This document shows, piece after piece, positions 1 through 6,181 of a stretch of 7,579 nucleotides of DNA (positions are counted from its first letter, which is position 1; every line of letters begins with the position of its first letter). A program made the position numbers and the translations under genes. Source of the DNA: Lachnospiraceae bacterium (GTDB lineage Bacteria; Bacillota; Clostridia; Lachnospirales; Lachnospiraceae); the NCBI GenBank assembly GCA_024694785.1, contig JAILJL010000019.1:1-7579 (forward strand), read 5' to 3'. The notes under the pieces are model-generated. The model was not told the DNA's origin and did not search any database. It saw only the letters and a program-made list of their open reading frames with translations.

Positions 1-280
1 GTTTTATTCTTCCGGTACGTAATCTTTTGATCATTTTTTCTATCATTCCAAGTATTAGATACCGATTTATGCCACAACATACTTACCGAATTTCATTTTC
101 TTTATTCGGTCAGTATGATTTTATAAAAGCTACTACTTACCAATCGCATAATTCAGTATCTAATAAGTAGCCCCTAAAAAAGCCGATACTGACTATACTT
201 CAGAAATGGCATTTAATAAGTATATGTCCAATATCAAGCTACTTATCAAATTCTTTAAATAGAGTTTTGTAAGTATACGC
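1..280. other. AT-rich intergenic region, no convincing gene
   Basis: This stretch lies beyond the murA terminator and holds no credible complete gene. It contains a 7-bp inverted repeat, ACCGAAT at 85-91 and ATTCGGT at 104-110 with a 12-nt loop. A 9-bp inverted repeat pairs ATAAGTAGC at 163-171 with GCTACTTAT at 238-246. A heptamer is repeated six times and is listed separately. A weak terminator-like element reads on the minus strand: GCC/GGC ends at 182-184 and 208-210 enclose a CTGA/TCAG stem and are followed by six T's (176-181). At the left edge a minus-strand ATG at 46 opens a 15-codon frame running off the window, beginning MIEKMIKRLR, but its ribosome site is poor. The region may be the leader of a gene outside the window; that is inference. 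Confidence 0.6.
79..276. repeat. Cluster of six TAAGTA(G/T) heptamers
   Basis: The heptamer TAAGTA followed by G or T occurs on the plus strand at 164-170, 217-223 and 270-276, and on the minus strand at 79-85, 133-139 and 239-245. A degenerate copy (AAGTAT, minus strand) lies near 195-200. Facing copies build inverted repeats of 7 to 9 bp, for example 163-171 with 238-246. The arrangement resembles a multi-site operator region or a decayed repeat element. No regulator is encoded nearby to choose between these. Confidence 0.45.
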
Positions 281-309
281 AAAAAACTGCAAGGCACAAT
301 GCCTTGCAG
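281..309 (-). terminator. Intrinsic terminator of murA
   Basis: On the minus strand, 17 nt after the murA stop codon, a perfect 10-bp stem (CTGCAAGGCA at 287-296 with TGCCTTGCAG at 300-309) closes a 3-nt loop. It is followed directly by six T's, read from the A-run at 281-286. Stem, tight loop and U-tract form a textbook rho-independent terminator. It ends the folD-murA transcription unit. On the plus strand no U-run follows, so it acts in one direction. Confidence 0.92.
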
Positions 310-326
310 TCAATCAATTCAAATAT

Positions 327-1595
327 TTACTTCACCATTATCTCCGCGCCTAATCCCTTAAGCTTCTCCACAAAATTCTTATATCCGCGTTCAATATGAT
401 GCATGCCCTCGACTTCGGTCGTTCCGTCCGCGATTAAGCCGGCGCAGATAAGCGCTGTAGCCGCTCTTATATCGGAACCTACAAGCTTACTGCCGTCTAA
501 CTTCTTAACGCCCTTAATCTTAACGGTGTTACCGTTATGCTCAACCTTGGCACCCATCTTGGAAAGCTCATAAATATAAGAGAATCTCTCCGGGAATACA
601 AGGTCTGTTATAGACGATTCACCGTCAGCTTTAATAGCAAGTACTGTAAGTAACGGCTGAAGATCCGTTGCAACACCCGGATAAGGCATCGTTGTAACCT
701 TCAAAGCACTTATAACTCCCGTACTTACAACATGAATCTCGTTATCATTATATTCAATAAATACACCGGCTCTCGTAAGCGTCTGGATAAGCGGATTATT
801 GTGCGTCGGAATGCAGTTCTTGATAACCGCATCACCACCCGTTATCGCAACAGCCGTAAGAAAGACACCGGTCTCGATTCTATCGGATATCACGTCATGT
901 ACAACATCCTGCTTAACAGGTGCCGAACCATAAATCGTAATCTTATCGGAACCTGCACCGGTAATCTTCACACCCATCTTGGTAAGAAGATTCGCAAGAT
1001 CAACTATCTCAGGTTCCTTCGCGCAGTTACTGATTGTCGTCTTGCCCTTTGCGCGAGAAGCGGCAAGAATAATATTACAAGTAGCTCCAACCGAAGGGAA
1101 CCGTAAAAACAAATCCATTCCCTTAAGTCCGTTAGGCGCCGTTCCTTCTACAACACCACCCTCGAGCTTATACTTCATTCCCATCATCTCTAAATTATCG
1201 AGATGAATATCAATCGGACGATCTCCTATTCTGTCCCCACCCGGAAGTCCAAGATAAGCATGATTAAGACCCGCCATCATAACTCCAAGGAAATATGTCG
1301 ACCCGCGAATCGAACCGCAAAGCTCACGCGGCAATTCCGCATACTTAAGCTCGCCGGAAATCTTCAAGGTCTCATCTTCATAAGTAACCGTCTTACCCAA
1401 AGCACGTAAAAGATCAGCCATTACGCCCACGTCTGATATATCAGGTACATTATTAAGCGTCACTGTCGTATCTTTATCGGCAAGTGCCGCAGCAGCCATA
1501 CATACTAAAGTTGAATTCTTAGATCCTTCTATATATACCTCGCCGGATAACCTCTTACCGCCTCTGACGAAGATATGTCTATTATCATTCTGCAT
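327..1595 (-). CDS. murA: UDP-N-acetylglucosamine 1-carboxyvinyltransferase (MurA), Cys-to-Asp active site
   Basis: MurA transfers enolpyruvate from phosphoenolpyruvate to UDP-GlcNAc, the first committed step of peptidoglycan synthesis in the cytoplasm. At 422 residues it has the usual full length of the EPSP-synthase-like two-lobed fold. By alignment to the E. coli enzyme from memory I place the conserved residues as Lys26-Asn27 (K22/N23), Arg97 (R91), Arg126 (R120), Asp311 in YPGVATDLQ (D305) and Arg403 in ERGYKNF (R397). The loop motif reads LPGGDRIGDRP, so Asp121 stands where most bacteria have the Cys that fosfomycin alkylates. Asp at this site is known in Mycobacterium, Chlamydia and Borrelia MurA, where it gives fosfomycin insensitivity. 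The ATG is preceded by AGGAAGGA about 10 nt upstream. The gene follows folD by 102 nt without a terminator. Firmicutes often carry two MurA paralogues; which one this is cannot be told here. Confidence 0.95.
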   Translation of the reverse strand: MQNDNRHIFVRGGKRLSGEVYIEGSKNSTLVCMAAAALADKDTTVTLNNVPDISDVGVMADLLRALGKTVTYEDETLKISGELKYAELPRELCGSIRGSTYFLGVMMAGLNHAYLGLPGGDRIGDRPIDIHLDNLEMMGMKYKLEGGVVEGTAPNGLKGMDLFLRFPSVGATCNIILAASRAKGKTTISNCAKEPEIVDLANLLTKMGVKITGAGSDKITIYGSAPVKQDVVHDVISDRIETGVFLTAVAITGGDAVIKNCIPTHNNPLIQTLTRAGVFIEYNDNEIHVVSTGVISALKVTTMPYPGVATDLQPLLTVLAIKADGESSITDLVFPERFSYIYELSKMGAKVEHNGNTVKIKGVKKLDGSKLVGSDIRAATALICAGLIADGTTEVEGMHHIERGYKNFVEKLKGLGAEIMVK

Positions 1596-1658
1596 GAAAA
1601 TCGGTTCCTTCCTGCATTTAAAGAATCCTTCTCATAACCTTACACCCACAAAACAACT

Positions 1659-1687
1659 ATTATATATTACCTTAGATGGTATAAAAA
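1659..1687 (-). promoter_or_regulatory. Possible murA promoter in the folD-murA gap
   Basis: On the minus strand a perfect TATAAT lies at 1659-1664, about 65 nt before the murA start codon. The hexamer 17 nt upstream, TTTTTA at 1682-1687, is a poor -35 box. No folD terminator is visible in the gap. This may be a weak secondary promoter that supplements read-through from folD, or a chance match in AT-rich DNA. Confidence 0.35.
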
Positions 1688-1697
1688 GTAAAGACAA

Positions 1698-2552
1698 TTA
1701 TTTAACGCATCTATTCGCTGCTTCCACAACATGAGAGACGAGAACGCTTGTCGTTACTGAACCTACTCCACCCGGTACAGGAGTAATCTTTTCAACAAGA
1801 CCATCAGCCTCTTCAAAAAGCACATCTCCGCATAATTTCTGCTTTTCTTCATTCCAACCGATACCTACATCAATAACCGTCTGGCTCTCTGATAAATATT
1901 CCTTATTAACCGATTCCATCTGACCCGATGCTGCGATAACAATCTCAGCCTTACGAGTAATTGAAGGTACATCAACCGTTCTTGTATGACATATTGTTAC
2001 CGTTGCATTCTTATGCATAAGCATCATTGCAACCGGACGACCGATTACAAGTGAGCGACCGATAACGGTTACATTCTTGCCCTTAGGATCGATATTATAA
2101 TATTCGAGTATCTTCATCGCAGCTTCTGCAGTACAAGGCGGGAATCCAATCTCGGTATTGGTAAAAACTCCTGCCAGCGAGCCGTCAGTACATCCGTCTA
2201 CGTCTTTTGCAGGATTAAGCATTTTTCTCGCCCTCTCGCCATCGATATGCTTAGGAAGCGGGCGGAACATAAGGATTCCGTGCACTTTATCATTATTGTT
2301 AAGATCCTCTAAAACCTTGAAGAATTCATTTTCCTCAACGTCCGCAGGAAGAACTACGTTAAGTACCGTAACGCCTACCTGCTCGCATCGCTTGCATGCA
2401 CCGCGCTCATAACTTAAATCATCTTCTCTCTCACCGACTCTAAGTATCGCCAATGTAGGATTGATTCCTTTATTCTTCAGCTCGGCAACCTTTGCCGTCA
2501 TCTCTTCATTAAGCTTCGCCGCAACCGACGCACCCTTCAAAATCTCGGTCAT
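1698..2552 (-). CDS. folD: FolD-family methylenetetrahydrofolate dehydrogenase, cyclohydrolase residues altered
   Basis: FolD normally oxidises 5,10-methylene-THF to 5,10-methenyl-THF using NAD(P) and hydrolyses that to 10-formyl-THF, feeding purine and formyl-Met synthesis in the cytosol. The 284-residue length is normal. Visible landmarks are the substrate region LSYERGACKRCEQVG (46-60), the PLPKH segment (98-102), KDVDG (116-120), PPCT (138-141), the Rossmann motif VIGRSLVIGRP (163-173), NATVTICHTRT (182-192) and the C-terminal ITPVPGGVGSVT (256-267). Tyr48 and Asp119 match active-site Tyr52 and Asp125 of the human enzyme. The catalytic Lys56 position is Ala52 and the Gln100 position is Phe96, so the cyclohydrolase half is probably impaired or lost. 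The start is an ATG with AGGAG about 8 nt upstream. It has its own strong promoter and precedes murA on the same strand. Family assignment is firm; bifunctionality is doubtful. Confidence 0.93.
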   Translation of the reverse strand: MTEILKGASVAAKLNEEMTAKVAELKNKGINPTLAILRVGEREDDLSYERGACKRCEQVGVTVLNVVLPADVEENEFFKVLEDLNNNDKVHGILMFRPLPKHIDGERARKMLNPAKDVDGCTDGSLAGVFTNTEIGFPPCTAEAAMKILEYYNIDPKGKNVTVIGRSLVIGRPVAMMLMHKNATVTICHTRTVDVPSITRKAEIVIAASGQMESVNKEYLSESQTVIDVGIGWNEEKQKLCGDVLFEEADGLVEKITPVPGGVGSVTTSVLVSHVVEAANRCVK

Positions 2553-2616
2553 ATTAACCTCTCCTAGTATTTCCTATAGTCAATAAGTAATGATTTCCTA
2601 TTAAACCATTATGTAA

Positions 2617-2645
2617 ATTATATCAAATTTAAGGGGTATTCTCAA
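2617..2645 (-). promoter_or_regulatory. Sigma-A type promoter of folD
   Basis: The minus strand shows TTGAGA (2640-2645), a 17-nt spacer and TATAAT (2617-2622), close to the vegetative consensus. The predicted start near 2610 gives a leader of roughly 57 nt before the folD ATG. That is short for a folate-sensing riboswitch and I see no known riboswitch fold in it. The promoter starts a unit separate from the transporter operon and probably serves murA too. Confidence 0.75.
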
Positions 2646-2687
2646 TATATGTTCTGCCGTTCTTTTATTATGCATATTTGGTCCTTT

Positions 2688-2726
2688 CTACGGACTGTTA
2701 ATGTGTTTTATAATATTAGTCCGTAG
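2688..2726. repeat. 9-bp inverted repeat upstream of the folD promoter
   Basis: CTACGGACT at 2688-2696 is perfectly inverted as AGTCCGTAG at 2718-2726, with a 21-nt AT-rich spacer. The arm centres are 30 bp apart, about three helical turns. No U-run follows on either strand, so it does not look like a terminator. It lies about 80 to 115 bp upstream of the predicted folD transcription start and could be a paired operator site or a decayed hairpin. An extra GTCC at 2681-2684 could compete for the GGAC of the left arm if the region is transcribed. Confidence 0.45.
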
Positions 2727-2750
2727 TCATCGGGCCCGGCAGCGAAAACG

Positions 2751-2788
2751 CAAACAAATAATAAGGGCTTGGCATTAAGCCAAGCCCT
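2751..2788 (-). terminator. Intrinsic terminator of the transporter operon
   Basis: About 58 nt past the stop codon of the lipoprotein gene, a perfect 10-bp stem (AGGGCTTGGC at 2764-2773 with GCCAAGCCCT at 2779-2788) closes a 5-nt loop. On the minus strand it is followed by the T-rich run TATTATTTGTTTG (2763-2751). The U-tract is interrupted, but stem strength and position make an operon-end terminator likely. Confidence 0.75.
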
Positions 2789-2846
2789 CATATATCTGCC
2801 ATCAAAGCAAAATATCAATTAAACTCAACAATCGTTCTTAAGATTA

Positions 2847-4013
2847 TTACTTAATGTTGCCCTGATCTACTACTGTGATTACTGTAGCAAAGTCAGCTGC
2901 ACTCTTTGTAATATCGTTGGATACTGTGATAGTACCTGCATGCATAGCTGCAACGAGTGCCTTATAATCATCTGCTGTAAAGCTATCGTTGAACTGTGTT
3001 GAAGGAGCGATCTGTACATAGTTCTCATCAGGATTATCCGATACAAGACCTAATGTATCAATCTTACCACCATTGAATGCGCCTGCAACTACTGCTGCAA
3101 GAGTAGTCTTAACTGTTGCTGCAAGACCCTTCATAGCAGATGTTACTGTCATACCTGCTGTGAACATACCATCAATAATAGCTGCCTGGTCAACGTCAAC
3201 ACCGATAACCTTAGCATTAACCTTAGCTGCTGCCTCACCTGCAGATGTGAAGATACCACCACCACAAGCGAATACAACTTCTGTACCTGCCTGATACCAT
3301 GTGTCCATAAATGCTGTGATATCAGCATCACCATAGAACTGGTTACCATAGCAATACTTAACCTCTACGTCTGTAAGACCCATCTCAGCTGCTGCCGCAT
3401 CAACACCCTGTACGAAACCATATCCGTAACGTACAACTGCAGGAACTGCCATACCGCCAAGGAAGCCTAACTTCTTGTAGCCAAGCTTAACTGCCGCATA
3501 ACCTGCCATGTATCCGCAAAGCTCTTCCTGATATACTGCACAGTAAAGGTTTGAAGGAACTACATAATCATCACCAAGATCACCCTGGCTTACATCAAGT
3601 GCGATGAAAGTTACATCCGGGTTGTCGCCGGCTGTTTCTTTAATAGCCTTACCAAATGCATATCCAGGCATAACGATTACATTGTATCCCTCATCAATTG
3701 CCTGCTCGATAGAAGCGATTCTATCCTCATCAGAGTCAGATGCCGGCTTGAAATATGTGAACTCCAAGCTGTTTTCTGTACAGAAAGCCTGACAAGCTTC
3801 GTATGTTGTCTGGTTAAATGACTGGTCGGTAATATCGCCGTAGTCGGTTACCATAGCAACCTTGAAATCTTTGTTGTCAACAGGCTGGTTATCTTCCTGC
3901 TGGTTGTTGTTATTGTTATTGTTGTTGGAATTGTTGTCCCCGGTGTTACCACCGCAAGCAACTAAAGCCATTACCATAGCAAGAACAAGGATTAATGATA
4001 ATAATTTCTTCAT
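2847..4013 (-). CDS. BMP-family substrate-binding lipoprotein (nucleoside ABC transporter, NupN/PnrA-like)
   Basis: This is the extracellular receptor that captures the ligand, probably a purine or other nucleoside, and delivers it to the permeases encoded just upstream. Residues 1-19 form a lipoprotein signal peptide with lipobox LVAC. Cys20 would be lipidated, tethering the protein to the outer face of the membrane. Residues 21-47 are a low-complexity Asn/Gln/Asp linker with eight consecutive Asn (30-37). The binding domain follows from about residue 50. Typical BMP/PnrA signatures are VTDYGDITDQSFNQTTYE (55-72), GFLGGMAVPAVVRYGYGF (183-200), FACGGGIF (248-255) and VIGVDVDQ (269-276). The full length of 388 suits the family. 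The ATG has AAAGGTGG about 10 nt upstream. The gene is last in the operon, 108 nt after permease 2, whereas the Bacillus operon begins with its receptor gene. Nucleoside specificity is inferred from the family and not proven. Confidence 0.93.
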   Translation of the reverse strand: MKKLLSLILVLAMVMALVACGGNTGDNNSNNNNNNNNQQEDNQPVDNKDFKVAMVTDYGDITDQSFNQTTYEACQAFCTENSLEFTYFKPASDSDEDRIASIEQAIDEGYNVIVMPGYAFGKAIKETAGDNPDVTFIALDVSQGDLGDDYVVPSNLYCAVYQEELCGYMAGYAAVKLGYKKLGFLGGMAVPAVVRYGYGFVQGVDAAAAEMGLTDVEVKYCYGNQFYGDADITAFMDTWYQAGTEVVFACGGGIFTSAGEAAAKVNAKVIGVDVDQAAIIDGMFTAGMTVTSAMKGLAATVKTTLAAVVAGAFNGGKIDTLGLVSDNPDENYVQIAPSTQFNDSFTADDYKALVAAMHAGTITVSNDITKSAADFATVITVVDQGNIK

Positions 4014-4059
4014 TTTGAATAATCCACCTTTCTAATTATGAAAATTATCATTTATTTTA

Positions 4060-4077
4060 TCGTAAGTCTCCTTACGA
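4060..4077 (-). promoter_or_regulatory. GAGA-tetraloop hairpin between permease and lipoprotein genes
   Basis: On the minus strand a 7-bp perfect stem TCGTAAG/CTTACGA closes the loop GAGA, a GNRA tetraloop. It lies in the 108-nt gap before the lipoprotein gene, about 30 nt upstream of its ribosome site. No U-run follows, so it is not a normal terminator. It could stabilise a processed transcript end and raise receptor output relative to the permeases. The hairpin fits a 17-nt spacer between a poor -35 (TTTTCT) and TAAAAT, so an internal promoter is a weaker alternative. Confidence 0.45.
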
Positions 4078-4121
4078 GAAAACCATTTTTACTATACCAA
4101 ACCAATGTGAAAGCTTGGTGA

Positions 4122-5063
4122 TTAACGCTGTCCCTTATCGTACGGAATACCCTCTGCCTTAGGCGCATGTGAATGCTTGGACGAAAGAGCCAGCACGACT
4201 AATGATACTATATAAGGCATCATGTTGTAAATACCTGCAGGGATATTTAAATTGTATAAAAAGTCGAACCCTACATATACATTGGACAAAGCTCTAAAGA
4301 ATCCAAAAAGTAAAGCTACCAAAGCAATTCTCTGAGGCTTCCACTGTCCGAATATCATAACCGCAAGAGATAAGAATCCGAAACCGGCAACACCATTCTC
4401 GAACTTCCAAAGCGATACACCTGCCATAATATAGCAGATACCGCCAAGTCCGCCAAGTGCTCCCGACATAAGGACACCTGTCCAACGCATCTTATATACA
4501 CTTATGCCGACACTGTCTGCTGCCTGCGGATGCTCCCCGCACGCCATGAGACGAAGACCGTACTTTGTCTTATATAAGAATACATGCACAATGATCAAAG
4601 CTATAACAGCCGCAACCATGAACCAGTTAAACTCAAACTTGCCGATTGACTTAATAAACATTGCTCTCTGGTCAACGTACTGAATCTCCGACGATACATC
4701 ATTAGGATTGGCTGCTGTATTAATAGCCTTAACAAGCACGGTTGCACCCGCAACACCAAGCATGTTAAGCGCAGTACCGATAATAGTCTGATCTGCCTTG
4801 AAATTAATACATGCAACTCCGAGAAGCGCCGAATAGAGAACTCCGCAAAAAATTGCAACCACTATAACGACAATAATCATTACCGCCGCCGGAACCGAGG
4901 TGCCGAGAGCTCTCATTGTAAGGGCACCGCCGACTGCACCGATTACCATAATTCCTTCAAGACCGAGGTTAATAACACCGGAATGCTCCCATACGCATCC
5001 GCCCAGTGCCACTAGTAATAATACGGAAGCAAATATTAATGTATATTGAATAAGTAAAGTCAT
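4122..5063 (-). CDS. ABC transporter permease, NupQ/YufQ-like (BPD_transp_2 family)
   Basis: This is one of two membrane subunits forming the translocation path of the nucleoside-type importer. The 313-residue protein is highly hydrophobic, with about eight or nine membrane segments near residues 5-25, 34-50, 58-88, 97-115, 147-163, 194-215, 226-242, 245-260 and 281-295. The early motif SGVINLGLEGIMVIGA (28-43) is characteristic of this permease group. The cytoplasmic coupling loop reads ACGEHPQAADSVGISV (174-189), the contact site for the ATPase. It starts at an ATG that overlaps the last base of the preceding permease stop codon, with a strong AGGAGG site about 9 nt upstream inside that gene, suggesting translational coupling. 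It is paired with the longer permease as a heterodimer. The C-terminus is a short hydrophilic tail (296-313). Substrate is inferred from the neighbours and family only. Confidence 0.93.
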   Translation of the reverse strand: MTLLIQYTLIFASVLLLVALGGCVWEHSGVINLGLEGIMVIGAVGGALTMRALGTSVPAAVMIIVVIVVAIFCGVLYSALLGVACINFKADQTIIGTALNMLGVAGATVLVKAINTAANPNDVSSEIQYVDQRAMFIKSIGKFEFNWFMVAAVIALIIVHVFLYKTKYGLRLMACGEHPQAADSVGISVYKMRWTGVLMSGALGGLGGICYIMAGVSLWKFENGVAGFGFLSLAVMIFGQWKPQRIALVALLFGFFRALSNVYVGFDFLYNLNIPAGIYNMMPYIVSLVVLALSSKHSHAPKAEGIPYDKGQR

Positions 5064-6181
5064 TAATTCTCGCCTCCTTCTCTATTAGCATTCGTGTCTT
5101 TCTTGTCATGTTTTGCCAATGTCTTATTCATCAGATACTTAATGAAGAATACGAATCCGCAGAAGTAAATGATAACGCTTGATATAAAGTCCGATATCTG
5201 CGAGCAGTATACCGTCTTATCCACATAAGCACCGCCATCAGCTATATGCTGAATGAAATATGAGGAGAAAATCGCACCAATCGGGCTAAGTCCTCCGAGG
5301 AATGCGGTTGCAATGCCGTTAAATCCCATTCCCGGAACGGAAGCTGCCGTGCACTCCCATCTCATATATCCTGTCTGATAAAGTAAACTTGCACCAAGTC
5401 CTGCCAAAGCACCGGAGATAATAAGGGAGAGGACAAGATTCCTCTTCTCTGCCATACCGCAATACTTTGCAGCCTTGCTGTTAAATCCTGTTGCCTTAAG
5501 CTCATAACCGAGCTTTGTCTTATTAAGTATTATCCAACTTGCTATCGTAACTATAAGCGCTATAGGAAGTGCTATCGTTATATACTGATTGCCATTGAAG
5601 AATTTATCAAGACCCGCATTAGGTAAAAGCGCCTTAGGGTTAAGGTCATTTAAATATCCTGTGTAAGGGCTCGCAACCTCCTTAACCTTCGTCAATACTA
5701 TATTGGTAAAGTAAAGGATAATCCAGTTAAGCATAATTCCCGAAATAACTTCGTTAACATTGAATGCTGCCTTAAGTATTCCTACCAATGCGCCCGCAAG
5801 GCCACCTGCAATAATTGCAAAAAGCATACAAGGGAGCCATCCCCAATGCCACTGAAGCGCTGCATAAAGTGAAGCACATACACCGATACAATACTGACCT
5901 GCCGCACCGATGTTGAAAAGTCCTACCTTATAGGAGAACAATATACTTAAAGAGCACATAAGAAGCGGTACTGTCTTTGCAACTGTATTACCGAATCTCT
6001 GAAGCTGCTTCGCAGGGTTATTCAAATTAAAGAAGTTCTTGATAAGATCCATTATAGCTTCGCCGGCTCCCGACGGATTGATGAAAAGAAGCGCTATATA
6101 TCCGACGAGCATACCGAGAAGTATACATATAATAGAGGCGATGAAAGCCTGAACACCTTCGTTTTTTAATATCTTTCTCAT
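5063..6181 (-). CDS. ABC transporter permease, NupP/YufP-like (BPD_transp_2 family)
   Basis: This is the larger membrane subunit of the same importer, 372 residues, a usual size for this subunit type. Hydrophobic segments lie near 12-34, 71-87, 94-110, 115-138, 146-164, 200-218, 248-267, 290-312 and 330-350. The family motif KVGLFNIGAAGQYCIG is at 85-100, the ATPase-coupling loop ATGFNSKAAKYCGM at 230-243, and the GMGFNGIATAFLGGLSPIG segment at 284-302. The hydrophilic stretch 165-198 sits between two membrane segments and is probably an external loop. The tail (354-372) is charged. The ATG overlaps the ATPase stop codon as ATGA, and GAGGTG lies 5 nt upstream within the ATPase gene, so translation is probably coupled. 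It would pair with the shorter permease. Assignment to the nucleoside/BMP type rather than ribose or branched-chain amino acid importers rests on the operon partners and is good but not proven. Confidence 0.93.
   Translation of the reverse strand: MRKILKNEGVQAFIASIICILLGMLVGYIALLFINPSGAGEAIMDLIKNFFNLNNPAKQLQRFGNTVAKTVPLLMCSLSILFSYKVGLFNIGAAGQYCIGVCASLYAALQWHWGWLPCMLFAIIAGGLAGALVGILKAAFNVNEVISGIMLNWIILYFTNIVLTKVKEVASPYTGYLNDLNPKALLPNAGLDKFFNGNQYITIALPIALIVTIASWIILNKTKLGYELKATGFNSKAAKYCGMAEKRNLVLSLIISGALAGLGASLLYQTGYMRWECTAASVPGMGFNGIATAFLGGLSPIGAIFSSYFIQHIADGGAYVDKTVYCSQISDFISSVIIYFCGFVFFIKYLMNKTLAKHDKKDTNANREGGEN

Noticed and set aside
1..46. Minus-strand frame beginning MIEKMIKRLR and running off the left edge
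   Set aside because: Only 15 codons are visible, there is no good ribosome site, and an open frame this short is common by chance. It may be the start of a real gene but cannot be called.
176..210. Second terminator on the minus strand (GCC/GGC ends, CTGA/TCAG stem, then six T's)
   Set aside because: The stem is short and interrupted by a poorly paired internal loop; murA already has a strong terminator and no gene lies between.
732..1206. Plus-strand open frames of 124 and 75 codons
   Set aside because: Both are antisense to murA, show no recognisable domain and fall wholly inside a conserved gene.
1618..1635. Five-codon minus-strand ORF (MRRIL) in the murA leader
   Set aside because: Too short to judge; no attenuator structure follows it before the murA ribosome site.
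2553..2616. Possible THF riboswitch in the folD leader
   Set aside because: The leader from the predicted start is about 57 nt, shorter than known folate riboswitches, and no matching fold was seen.
2601..2675. 24-codon minus-strand ORF (begins MHNKRTAEHI) with AAAGGA upstream
   Set aside because: It overlaps the folD promoter, has no promoter of its own in view, lies beyond the operon terminator and resembles no family.
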